Below are positions 35,657 to 47,200 of a stretch of DNA of 64,000 bases, in pieces. Every line of letters starts with the position of its first letter. Positions within the stretch are counted from its first letter, which is position 1. The DNA comes from Oxyruncus cristatus (taxonomy: Eukaryota; Chordata; Aves; Passeriformes; Cotingidae), in the NCBI GenBank assembly GCA_013399855.1, contig VXAY01002359.1:11776-75775 (forward strand), written 5' to 3'. The notes beneath the pieces are model-generated. The model was not told the origin of the DNA and did no database searches. It saw only the letters and a list, made by a program, of their open reading frames with translations. Position numbers and translations under genes: made by a program.

Positions 35657-38600
35657 ACTTTTTCAAGGAAGCTGTCCAGGCCGTCTCTTCTCTCTCCCTA
35701 TCTCCTGCTGACCCTTGTCATGTTGTGTGTGCTGTGATGCTTGTAGTTGGCTGGAGACCTGCCTCCTGGATTTGATGCTCCCCCCTCATGGAGCTGGGAC
35801 AACATGAGTGTTTGAGCATCCCACCAGCTCAGTGTGACCTTGAATGTCCCACTCAACCTGACTAAACCCTTGAAAATGTGTAAAGTTCCTGTGCAGCCAG
35901 CACAAGATTGATGTATTTGCTGGAAAACAATAACCATGCTGGAAACGGCAGATCCTTGAGTTTCCACAGCCACATGCCCTCTCCCATAAGGCATGTGTGC
36001 CTCAAGGAGGATCCCAGCCACTGGAATATCTGCATGCAGGGAACAGCCAGGTGGTTCAGGAAGGGAATGGGGAGCAGGATACAATCAGAGGGTGGCTTAG
36101 GCCCCCCCAGGCTGGGGATGCCTGGGGCTCCTCTGCTCTACAGGGCTTCCTCCCCATGGGCTGCAGCCAGGGCGAAAGGCCAACAGTGCTGCTCAGTGAC
36201 TTTCATGGTGTGTGTTCCTGATGAAAGAGAAGAAACTAAGAACCTTAGTTCTTGGCATTGACTCGGGGGTAGGAGGAGTATCTCCACAAGAACGTTCTCT
36301 TCCCTGCCCTGCTCCTCTTTCCCTGTGAACAAAGTGATGCTCGAGGGACACAGTCACAGCTGTTATCTGCTGCAGTGTTTCTCTGGTCACTTAAGCTTTT
36401 GCTGGGGGATGCTGAGAACAGAAGCTGTGAGTGGTGCAGGCTGGGTGCTTGGTTTAATTCCTGTATGGTAAACGAAAGTAACACCTGCCTTGGCAACCAC
36501 ACACAGTTTTGCTTCTGCTTGACTAATCTGCAAATGCCAGTTTGTTAATAGTGCATCATTCTTTTTTCCCCCTGATGTGCTTGGTCACTCTTATCAGTGC
36601 ACAGTGTTATGGAAAAAAAACCCAAAGCAACATTATTTTCGAACTGTGAGTTTCCTTTCTGAGAAGATGACATATGCTACTGCAGGCCAGGGTTTCTGGA
36701 GCCAGGTTATAGAGTTTCTGTTTTGGAGCCAAAACAGCATATTCAAAGTCAGGCTGCCACACTGTGAGTCTTGGGGAAGAAGTCGCCAATGCTATTTGAC
36801 CCCACGTCTCCTCTTGAATTTCATCTTGTCCTTTTAGTAGATCAATAGCATAGACAGGAGAGCTGTAAAATCAGAAGTCGAAAATAAACATGTTCTGGTT
36901 TCTCTTTGTTAGCTGAAATATTACAGAATACCAAAAGAGTTGCTCCTCCTGACCTTCACGTGCCTGTGGGAGAGACAGGTGTGTGCACCCCTGTGCGGAG
37001 GCAGGGGAAGGATGATGGAGGATGCTGACACACAGCACACCTGCAGCACTCAGCCTGTTTCCTAAATCCTGCCAGACTCAGGGTCTGGGCAGCTGCCACA
37101 GGAATGTTCCACAGGGGAAACTGCACCCTGAGGCATTGGTGCCGTGCCTCTGCATGCAGAACTGGCTTGGCTGTGTGTCTGTCTGCCCTCTTGTGCATCT
37201 GCACTGTGGCGGTAAATCTGCTTGCAGCGCTCTTGCTTCCTGCCACGGGAGTGCTGCCTGCAGCAACTGAGAGAGGGGTAAAGGAAAACCAGTGCAAATG
37301 CCAGACAACACCTGCAGGTGAGAAAAACCTCTTCTTAGGTGATTGACTCAATACCAGAGGCATGCAAATGTCAAGGAGATGGGTCACATTATGGGACTAA
37401 AATGCTCAGAGGGAAGGGGGCAGTCTCTCACCCCAGAGGGAACTCCTGCAGATGTTGGAACAAATGAATTGGCATTTGGACCTGTGTGGATGCTAATGCC
37501 TCGAGTTTATTTCTATGATTGTTCACTAAAGCAAAATCTGTTAAAATGACAAAGATAGATTCATCTTGTTTACCCTGATGTAAAGGCCCAGGTGAGGATG
37601 TATTTTTGGAGATAGACCATATATATGACTCAGAGCAAATTAAGAGGAAGCTCTCAGAAAAAGACTACAGAGGCTGTTGTGCTGCTATAGCAACTGCCAA
37701 TTGCCTTTGTGTAGTAAAATGTAATGTTGTTGACCCAAAGTGGCAATAAAGCTTTGCCTTTCCTTCACCTGATACCCTTGCTTACTGTAAATGATTGCTA
37801 TTGCCCTCACACAGCACAGGCCACCCCAGCTGTACTGGTAGGCACCAGGGAGGAAAGTCTTGATTTTAAGTTGCTTACAGTATTAATAAAAAATAATTCT
37901 GAGAGGGGAACAAGTAAGAAGTCTTTACCCAGGTATTCTTTTTTCATTGCCGCTTACATTTTTTTTCGTAAGGATTTAACTTGGAAGACTTCAGAGACAT
38001 TTTCATTGCATTCGGAAGGCACGGATGTGTGTGAGAAAAGAGCAGGAAATTCACAGGATCCAAAACTGAGTAATAGTGTCTATGGGCTTGGATTTAGACA
38101 AAAACACTGGTGTGTCCAGGTTGCTGCCCTGGCCCATGTGTTCAGCCTCTGTGGTTACAGATGCGGGACCCTTGGGAGGGGCAGCAGCTCAGGCACAGGC
38201 TGTGCCACATCACATTCCCAGCTGAACGGGAACGGCTGAACTGGTGTGGTAGCACCTGGCAGAGCAGAAACAGAGGAGGCTTTTTCCCCTCTATACACAT
38301 TAGGGTAGTTGTACTCTGGGTTTCAGGCATGGCTCAGTTAGCCAGGTTGGTTACCGCTTCACTGTGGAGCAGAGTGAGATGCAAGTAACACATTCCCATG
38401 CAGTGCCAAGCAGGAATCCTTGGGAGGAAAAGCCTGCCCTGGGCCCTCCCTCTGCCTGTGAGTGCAGCTCACAGATTCAGCCACGTGAATGAAGTGCCTG
38501 GTTTGTGCTGCACTACGGTGAGAGCTGTGCAGCCTGAGGCCAGGGTCTCCTGGGAAGATGGCAAAGAATAGCCCCATGGTGACAGGCTGTGTCCCTGTGG

Positions 38601-39799
38601 CTCTGGAGGAAGGGACTGAGGGGGTGTGCTTTATTTCCCACAACTCCTGCTGGTGCTGCCACGTCCCTGTCAAGTGACACTGCAAATATTAGGGAGCTGA
38701 CATAACTTCCTGAGGGTCCCCACCATGTCAGTGCTATGGGAGCAACTTTTCCTTGTGTGTGATCCACACACCTCAGCACAGACAGGACGGTGCAAACCTA
38801 TCTGATGTCCAAGAACATCACTTCTTTCTGCTCAGGTTTGGGTGCTTTTCCCTTTTCCATCCTTGAGCTTCAGCTCCCCTCCCTCCCTCCCAGCCTGAGC
38901 AGTGCCCCTTTTTCACCCATACCTCTTTGAAATTAGCATTATTTAAAAGAGCCTGTGCTAGAAATAAACACAGAAGAACAGCACTGAGAGCTGTAGTACA
39001 GCACTCTAGGCAGGCAAAAAATGTCAGCAATGCAAGGAAGAAGGAAACAGAACAATTAAGTACAGAGACATTATTAGCTTGAAGGTTTTGCTCTTTGCCA
39101 TGCCTGCAAGAGGAGCAAACAGCACGTGCTTGCTCTGTGGTCGAGGGCCTGTTCGCTCTTCTCTCCAGTGTTCAGCGTTGGGCTTAGAGACCCCTTGGAT
39201 GGAAATGTACACAGGTACAGAAAAACTTTTGGAATGGGTTTTATTTTAAATCTTAGATGAGGGTGGTTTGAGTCTGGCTCCTGCAGCTGGTGTAAGCAGC
39301 ACGTGGGGTGCAGGCAAAGCAGAGCAACCCCTGTGCTGGGTGGCCTTTAGACACGAGCACTTGCCATCTTTCACCTCTCGGAGAAGCCTGCCAGTTCAGC
39401 TGCTGGGGGATGTTTTACTGCACCCACAACTGCTGCTTCTGCCAAATAATCCAGGACATTGTGTGTAAAGACACGTGCACGGTACCCAGATAAGCTAAAG
39501 GCAAAGGTCTGGTGTGTCAGAGATCAGTGCTTAGTCTGAGCATACTATGGACTCCTCTTCAAGTTTTTATGAAGGTTGCCTCACCTCTCCTTACCGTCTG
39601 TACAATATGTGTTTTTAAAAGGGTCAGAATTTAATCTGGAATGCGAGGAAGGAGGGTGTTGTGAGGAAGCCTGGTATTTTTGCTTACCCATACCACCTCC
39701 AGCATTCAGCCTGTTTGTTACCATCAGAGGAGTCCTAGCATAGCCTTCATTTTAGAGATGACTCATTTCCTCTCCTGTAATGCTCTTATGTACCAGCGC

Positions 39800-39832
39800 T
39801 AATAATACTTCCACAAGTGGAAGTCATTATTA
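39800..39832. repeat. Near-perfect hairpin with ACTTCCAC/GTGGAAGT arms
   Basis: TAATAAT-ACTTCCAC, two A residues, then GTGGAAGT, one extra C and ATTATTA give 15 paired positions with a single bulge. The arms carry ETS-type (GGAAGT) and NKX-type (AAGTG) cores. It could be a regulatory palindrome or a remnant of a miniature inverted-repeat element. No flanking target duplication was obvious. Confidence 0.6.
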
Positions 39833-41572
39833 CAGAGGACTGCTGATAAACTAGCTCATCCTACCTTGCCTCTCAGATGGTATCACAAATGGCAGCCTCA
39901 ATGTTTTATGTTCTGCTGGAGAGAGTAATTTTGCTTTCTACCCTGGAATTTAATTAACTTCCAAAGATGTGCCTGCATCCATTTGGAAACTGGTAGCATT
40001 AACCAAATAAACCCACACAGTATTTTCTAAAAGACATTTGTTCCTTGAGCCTTTGTTTACTGTGAACAGTCCGGGGCAGGGTCTTTACTGTCTGCCCTGT
40101 GTGTCTGTAGGAGCAGCCAGGAGTGTCAACCTGTGCTGATAATAAGGCAGTAACGTGATTCACATGATGAGGGATAAAGGCTGCAAAGGCACCAGCAGTC
40201 ACTTTTCCAGGCCCTGATGATGGATGTAGGTCTAGCACTCCCTGCAGCACGTGCTTTGGTGTAGAGAAAAGGACATGACTTTTGGCTTTTTCCTGGTCCT
40301 GACACGTGAATCCTAAATCCTGATGTCTTTCTTTCAACGTGAAGCCATTTTTTGAACGGCTGGTGGGAGAGAGAGGGATGTAATGTGGCTGGTGACAAAT
40401 GTGGCAGTGGATGATCGTGTTGCTGTTGTAGCATATGGCTAACACCAGCATGGGAAGGATGTTATTTTAAGACCCCTCCTTTGCTAGTGGAAGCGTGAGA
40501 AGCAGAACAGCGAGTCGTCTCACACAGCTACTGAGCTTTCATGGTAGACATCAGTTAACCTGATTTTTGTATTTAAAAAAAAAAAAAAGGAAAAAGGTTT
40601 TCTTTGTTTTGAAGAGCCTTCTTTGCCTATGTCTGGCTATGCTATCTAAAGGCAGGAGGCTGGAAACAGAAAGGAAACGCATCCTCCAGGGACAGCCCGG
40701 CTGATTTTTCTCAGTCCTCGCTGGATGCTGAGAGCCTGCTGCAGGAAAGAGGGTGCTAAGAGCAGAGGATGTCGACACAGTGGGTGCCCTGGGCATGGCT
40801 GCATGGGCTGCACCTCTCAGGGATGCTGGCCAGCTTTGCCTCTTGCCTCTGCTTCCGTTGCTGAACTGAGAATGCAACACTTCCCCCCAAAAATAGTGTT
40901 GCTCTGCTTGGGAGCTAATTAATGCAGCCTTTGCTTAAACCTCTGGTGTCCCAAGCAGGGAACAAAAGCCTTTTACTGGGGAGTTAGGCAGGAGAACTGG
41001 TACTTCATGTTGCTTGTCCAGTTCTGCCTCTGCTGCCCCTCCGAGGATGCTGAGGTTGTCACTTAATAACCACATGGGTGGTGCATCCCAGAGGGTTTCC
41101 TGCAGCACCTCGTGCGGTGGGTGGAGTGGAAGCTGCTGGGAATGGGGGAGCTGGTGCTGCACGCAGCTGGAAGGGACATGGCTGGGCAAGGCAGTGATTC
41201 AAAGATGGTGGTGGGAAAATTTCTCTAAAAGCTATTTTCTTTGAAGGAGAGGAGTGTGAGGGATAGGGAGGAAACTTAAACTTCCCTGGCATGGGGTTTG
41301 GAGCCAGCTGTCTGTCTCACACTGTCCTGTATTGCTGCATCTCGTCAGCCAGCCCTCCTTTTGGTCCCACTTCTGATCAGGTTACCACACGGTGCAGTAA
41401 AACCGCCGCTTCCTTCTCTGACTGAGCTAATGGAAACCCCTTTAATAATTCAGGGGGCAAATTCTGCACTTGGAGGGGTGGATTTTGCAGGAAAAAGCAC
41501 AGAAATTCTTGGGTGGGCTGCATGGGGGTTGCCTGTGCTGACTGACAGCCCTGTGGCCTTTCCTGTCCCCAG

Positions 41573-41752
41573 ATAGTGATGTACATAGGCCAGGTCTCCA
41601 AGGACATCCTGAAGTGGCCTCGGCCCCTCTCACCACCTGTCGTCAAGCTGGAAAGGAGGACCAACGCGGAGTACGGGATGCCTTCCACCCACGCCATGGC
41701 AGCCACAGCCATCTCCTTCTCCTTTTTCATTGCAACCGTGAACCAATACCAG
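41573..41752 (+). CDS. SGPP2: SGPP2 exon 3 (PAP2 motifs C1 and C2)
   Basis: It encodes 60 residues, [10 protein letters not shown] to [10 protein letters not shown], between CCCCAG and CAG|GTAGGG, phase 0 at both ends. It contains the first two signature motifs of the lipid phosphatase/phosphotransferase superfamily: KDILKWPRP (K-x6-RP, about residues 136-144) and MPSTHAM (PSxH, about 162-168). In the family these supply phosphate-binding Lys/Arg and the His that helps catalysis at the ER membrane face. The adjoining SPPVVKLE is typical of S1P phosphatases. SGPP1 is excluded because the linker is [18 protein letters not shown]2-like, and not the SGPP1 form. Confidence 0.96.
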
Positions 41753-44206
41753 GTAGGGGGTACAAAAAGAAGAGAAGAAAAAGAAAATACATGTCTAAAA
41801 AAAAGCATGTGTCTGCTTCCAGCAAGCTACACAAAGCTGGCAAATCCAAAGCTGTTGCTGCTTCCCGAGGAGCTCTGTGTTTATTTTCCCAGATGTGTAT
41901 GTATTCTTTCCTGTGGTTACCTGTAGCTGGCCAATAATAGACACAAAAAGAAACTTCGTGGAAATTTCCTTTCTTTAGCATGAACTGTGGGCAGGCTGCA
42001 CTGCCCTGCCGTGGTTTGGTGAGTTCATTGTGCCTTCTCACATGGGGTGACCATGGATGCCCAGTGCCAGCATTCTGTGCTCACCCCACGCCCCCCAAGT
42101 CACTGCTGTACGTCAGGACAGGCCAGTTCCCAGGGAAACCAAGGAACTCTGTGTCACCTGATTTTTGTATGAAAGGAAGAGCATCCTTGGAAATCCCCTG
42201 CATCATAACATCCCCTAACAGCATACAACATGATTTGAGAGCCTGTTTGCCAGAGAAGTAACAGCAATTTCACTGCACTGGAGCTGTAGGCTGCTTGGGG
42301 ATGTGTCATCATTATTTTCCCTCATTATCTTTCTAAAAGGTTTATTTCCTGAAAACTCATTTCTCCATGATGATTATTTTCATTTCATTTCATGAATCGA
42401 AGCGTGCATTTCCTGTACTCTAGCAATAATAACTTCCCGGCTGCATTGAACTTAAGTGTGTTCCTCAGCCCTCTCAAGTGTATTTCAAGGGTAAATCCAT
42501 GCAGCCAAGAGGCCTTGCAGTACAGCCAGGGCGGTCTTGCTGTCACAGTGTCCCTGGGTGTCCCCCCTGCAGTGCAGTGTCCTGTGTGCAGGGAGAAAGG
42601 TGGCCACTGCTCAGTGAAAGGTGCTGTGTCCTGGGACTGCAGCTCATAGCAATGGGGATCTCTGAGTTGCACTGAGATGTCTGAGATAATTTAACTTCCA
42701 GACCCCTCTGGTCCCAGCTGTGAAGCAGCAGGCTTTTCTCCTGCCCACAGCATGGGGACAAGTGAGCAGGTCAGTTGTGCCCAAAGCTGTGCTGCCAGCC
42801 CTCTGCTCCCTGGTCACTGAGTAGTAACTGCTGAGAACAACTTGACAGTGGTATGGGGACAGGAAGCCATAAGATGAGATATTTGTCAACCTTGGAAGAT
42901 CAGATCCATCCCATGTGTCAGAGCTGCCAAGAAGACCTGGTCAGCAGCACCTTTTCCTCCTCCTTAATCAACAAGTGACCAGTGGGACAGCTCTTCACAG
43001 GCTGCCTTGCACTTCTTGGAAGCCGCCATGAAACAGTAAAACTGCTGTCAATAATTAAATTATTTAATTGCCTCTATTAGGACAGAAAAATCTTCCAGAA
43101 CATTATGCTGCTATCTTCTCAAGCTGTCCTAATCATCAATTACTGATCTGGACTAGCTCCCAGGCTGCTTGCTGAGGGGGGAGTAAAGTGGGTGTAAATC
43201 CTCCAAAGGCTTAGGGAAGTGAGAAAAAGTAGTGTTTTATGAACTGGGAGTGACATCTGCAGCTGGGTCTCAGCTCTCTATTTGGTAGTTAGAATATGCT
43301 GGGTGAAAGGGTCAGAAGAGAGTTGTTATGCTTAAAATTTCCACAGATGCATTTTTGCTCTGACCTGCAGCCACCCTGGTCAGTTGGCAGCCTCTGGCAG
43401 AAGATGGAGACTGTGTCAAATTGGGTGAATTAATTTCATTTATTTGTATTTTGGGTTGGTTTATTTTTTACAGAAAAATCTCATTTTTGGACTGAAAGAA
43501 ACCCAGCAGCCCTCTCGGTTTCAGGATTTGAATGAGTGGATTAAGGGCTAATAAGTTAAGCTTATTCTTTACCAAACATAGGAGGGTTTTTTTTCCTTTT
43601 TAAATGTTGATTTATTCAAATGCTTTTGCAGGCAACTTGGAGAGGGAATTAAGCAAAAACAACTTCATAAGAAGATGATTAAACCTTTAAGTGTCACGGG
43701 GAAGAGCGCTCCTGACTGCTCTAATAGCCGGATTGCGGTTTCAGCCCAGACATTGATTCTCCCCTCTTGGCCCACTGCTAGAGGACTATTGATCACACCT
43801 CTGCCCAGGCTCTGGGGCTGTCACAATCCCCTTGGCTGAGCTGAGGCTGCAGTGCAACCTCGGACATCACTTGTACATGCTGTGCCTTTTTCCTTAAGGT
43901 CTTTAGCACTAACATGCTAAAGGTAGATATTGTAAGGGAACAACTCTGCCAATGCCGTCTGTTTCCCAGGATTCCCCACACTGAGTCTAGATTTTTGCAA
44001 AAGCAGCACCACAGGTGATGAAATGACCTTCTAGCAGGATTGCATGTTGGCCGATGTGGGGTCTTTTTTCAGGTCACATTAATCTCTTTGGGAAAGTACA
44101 GCTCAGGAGCCACCTCCCAGCACGAGATCCTTACAGAGCTCCTTAGGTCAGTCCAGCTGCTTGGTGTAACGCGTGTATTTATTTTATTTTTTTTCGCTTT
44201 TCACAG
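41753..44206 (+). other. SGPP2: SGPP2 intron 3 (about 2.5 kb)
   Basis: A phase-0 intron from GTAGGG to TTTCACAG. It contains a complex AT-rich block at 43030-43160 (listed separately). No exon, RNA gene or mobile element was recognised. Confidence 0.75.
43030..43160. promoter_or_regulatory. Candidate intronic conserved block
   Basis: Non-repetitive AT-rich DNA with adjacent ATAATTAAATTATTTAATTG cores near 43051, TCCTAATCATCAATTACTGATC near 43126 and other homeobox-like sites. This is a composition-based suggestion of an enhancer only. Confidence 0.25.
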
Positions 44207-44296
44207 TATCCATTGGAACTCGGCCTGGTAGCAGCATTTGTGTTTTCGACCCTGGTGTGTCTCAGCAGGCTCTACACGGGGATGCACACAGTCCTG
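44207..44296 (+). CDS. SGPP2: SGPP2 exon 4 (PAP2 motif C3)
   Basis: It encodes 30 residues, YPLELGLVAA to GMHTVL, between TTTTCACAG and CTG|GTAAGG, phase 0. It carries the third superfamily motif, SRLYTGMH (SR-x5-H, about residues 206-213), with the nucleophilic histidine that is phosphorylated during catalysis. The Asp that completes the usual HxxxD pattern is the first codon of exon 5, so the motif is split by intron 4. The hydrophobic first half is a membrane segment. Confidence 0.96.
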
Positions 44297-47200
44297 GTAA
44301 GGTTGTGCCTCCAGCTCTGCTTTCCTACAGCGATTCCCATCTCCCACTCTTCAAACGATGTGTGACCTGCCTTGGCCGTGCCACCACAGGGATATAAAAG
44401 TTGTGCCACTGAATTTCAGGCTGTACATTCAAAGGAGCTGTGAGGAAACCCTCAGGCTATTGCTATTTGAGTGCACAGGGGAACGATTTATAGCACTCGG
44501 GAGGCACAAGTGTGCGGAGGCTGAGGAGCCGGGTGAGGTCGGGGTGGCATCTCAATGGTAGTTCTCTATTTTGAAATTTTAATTGCGAGGAATGCACTTG
44601 GGCAACTGACGCTGCTCCTTAGCTAAGCCTTTTGTGCAACAGTATCACTGTTTTCAGCGAGAAATACTCGGGGCTGGTTTAGCCTGGGAGTGTCGGGGCA
44701 GGAATAGCAGGTTGGTGAGTCACGAGGGTAAACTGTGGCGAGTGAGCTGCCCTTGGGGGCCTAGGGGACAGCATTCTGTTACCATGCAAGGGGCACTTAT
44801 AAAAACATTATGACAAGTTTCTTGCTTTCAGGTGGAAGGAAACTCATTCTTAAAGGACCAAGATGCACAAATACTTTGTCTGAAAATAATCATAAAATAC
44901 CCGTGACTCTGTATGACAGATTTGTTGGGCACAGTTGCTTAGAGACATCAGTCCTGTTTTAGGAACAGATTTCAGTGTACCTGAGATAACACAGTAACTG
45001 GGTCCTTCCTGACAAGAGCAAGCACTATTTATCTGTTATATACAGTGGTCAGAGTGGCGGCCCAGCTTCCCAAGTATGGATAGAAAATCCTGGCTACTTC
45101 CCTGCAGGAGTTTGATATGCATTGTTGGTTCCATGTGCATAAATAATTCAATCTTTTTTACTAAGTAGTAATTATGTTTTTAATGAGACTTGGTGACTGT
45201 AAGAAAGGGAGCCCTTATGAGATTAGGGTTAGCTATAAAATATAGCTTGACCTTCCCTTTCAGGCCTAGTGGATCAAAACAATATCTTACATCGAAGCTG
45301 GAGACACCCTTTTTTTGGCTAGTGACCTTAAGTCAATCAGTAAAAATTCTTTGCATACTTCTCCTGCTGGTCCATTATAGTGAAAGACCTCTCTAAATTT
45401 AGATGGATTTTAGGGTAAAGAAGAAAAAGTCCTTTGTGCCTTTGACGTGGTAAAAAAGGGCTTTAAAATAACCAAAAAAAAAAAAGCTCCTTAGTTGATG
45501 TGTGAGCAATGCTGCCTTTCAAAAGGGCAAATGTACTTTGCTGGGGTCTTCCTCCTGTACGTGCCACGGTGGGGACGGAGCTGGGGAAAGGCCCAAAGAC
45601 CACAGCTGCCCAAATGCAACCCCTCTCTCTGCAGCAGTGTGCCAACCACAATGACTGGTTCTGGTGTCCCACCTTCAGTGACTGGTGCTTTGGGGGAACA
45701 AGTGCAGTTCAGAGCCATTTCCCGCACTTTGAGGGATGGCTCCCACCCCGAGCCGTGTGTGTGATGCCACAGGCCGAGGTACTCAGCCAAGCCATTGCCT
45801 GGAAGAACCTCTGGATTTTTAACTGAGGTCTTAATACAAAGGATGTAATTATGTATTAACCATCATATTTCAGTAAAGTAAATGGATGGGTAACATATAT
45901 CCACCAGCTTGGTGTAACTGAATTTTTCCTGTCTGAGGAAGCAGAAGAGGAGTGACGAGGAGGGTTGCATTGTGCTTTGCTACAGCTGTAGCTCGGGTGT
46001 AGGAGCTTGTCTTCTGTAGTCTCAGCTCTACAAAACAGTTTGTATTTCAGCACCACCAGTCTTGCTTTTGAGTCAGGAGTGGTCTCAGAAAGCACAGTCA
46101 TGTCAGTAGGAGAGATGTTACTATTAAAGACCTTCTAGAGAGGCAGTAAGCTGGTATGAGAACTATCTGCATCATTATAGCTGTACCAGAATGAATACTA
46201 TGCTTAGGGAAAAGGGAATAAACACCCATTGCCTGGGCTGTTGCTGGGAGAACATCACTCAGCCAGAGAATGGGGTGGCAGCAATGCACTTGCACGGCTT
46301 AGAGGTAAATTAGTTACAACAACCCACCTTCACCACCTCAACACCAGAATGTGTGTGGAAAAGCAGGGGAAAGGCAGGGCCATTTCTTTTAGGTCTTAAA
46401 TGGTCGAATGTGAAGGCCTGGTAAAGAGGGAATCTGGATTTACCTGGAAAGGCCAAAGCAAAAATTTGGACACATTTTTAAACGGCGAATCTGTAACGTT
46501 TTAGGGCTTATTTTTATGAAACAAAAAGCAATTGGAGACAACAAGACTGGTGGTTTTTTCATTTGCCTTTTTCATCAGAGAATTGTATTTTGGAAAATAT
46601 CCCTTTGCTTGGCATCTTAAAACATTGGCCCAATTTTTGGTCCTTGCCTCAGCACAGTGAACAAGTTTTCCTGCCTCAGCTGCTGAAGTGTATCCCTCCA
46701 GAGTCACAGCTGATGTGGTGAGAACCTCACTGGTACTGCAGCTGCCCTGAGTTAAAAGCAATAATTCCCTGTGCTGGCCAGCATTGTGGGCAGAGTACAG
46801 GGAGGAGTCAAAAGGTCACTTTTTATGACCAAAAAGAAATGTGAAAGTTGTTTCTGTAAGCAAAGTCAAATGTTTTTCCCCATAAGATACACCAATTCAG
46901 TGTTGATGCATCTATTACTGATTACACCCTGCTCAGGAGGGGGTGTTTGGGAGCCTCCACCTTGCCCCTTTCCTGTGCTGTATTGCAGGTCTTTTAGTAC
47001 TACCATTAATCCTGAAATTATCTTAAATATTTTAAAGCTGATAATCAAACAATGTGTTCACATTACTTTACACACTGCGTAGTACAGTCCTTAGGGGGTG
47101 AAATAAAGTAACCTTTAGGAATGAAAACCAAATAAGATATTTATATTCAGGAGATTGGGTGGTGTTTCACACTAAATGAAAACATTAAGGTAACTCAGGC

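Larger units (their letters stand above)
30740..41572 (+). other. SGPP2: SGPP2 intron 2 (about 10.8 kb)
   Basis: This is a phase-0 intron from GTAAGT (30740) to CCCCAG (ending 41572). It contains a CR1 copy (32036-32362), a reversed CR1 tip (32672-32792), a pyrimidine tract (34451-34500), a TA microsatellite (35635-35656), a long hairpin (39800-39832) and an A-run (40572-40588). Open frames of 171 codons (37724-38239, +) and 150 codons (39999-40451, -) have no recognisable domain. No additional exon was seen. Confidence 0.75.

Noticed and set aside
37724..38239. 171-codon + strand frame in intron 2
   Set aside because: No recognisable domain, no supporting splice sites, and composition like the surrounding intron.
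39999..40451. 150-codon - strand frame in intron 2
   Set aside because: No recognisable domain or promoter context; treated as chance.
41377..41808. 143-codon - strand frame
   Set aside because: It is the shadow of SGPP2 exon 3 on the opposite strand.
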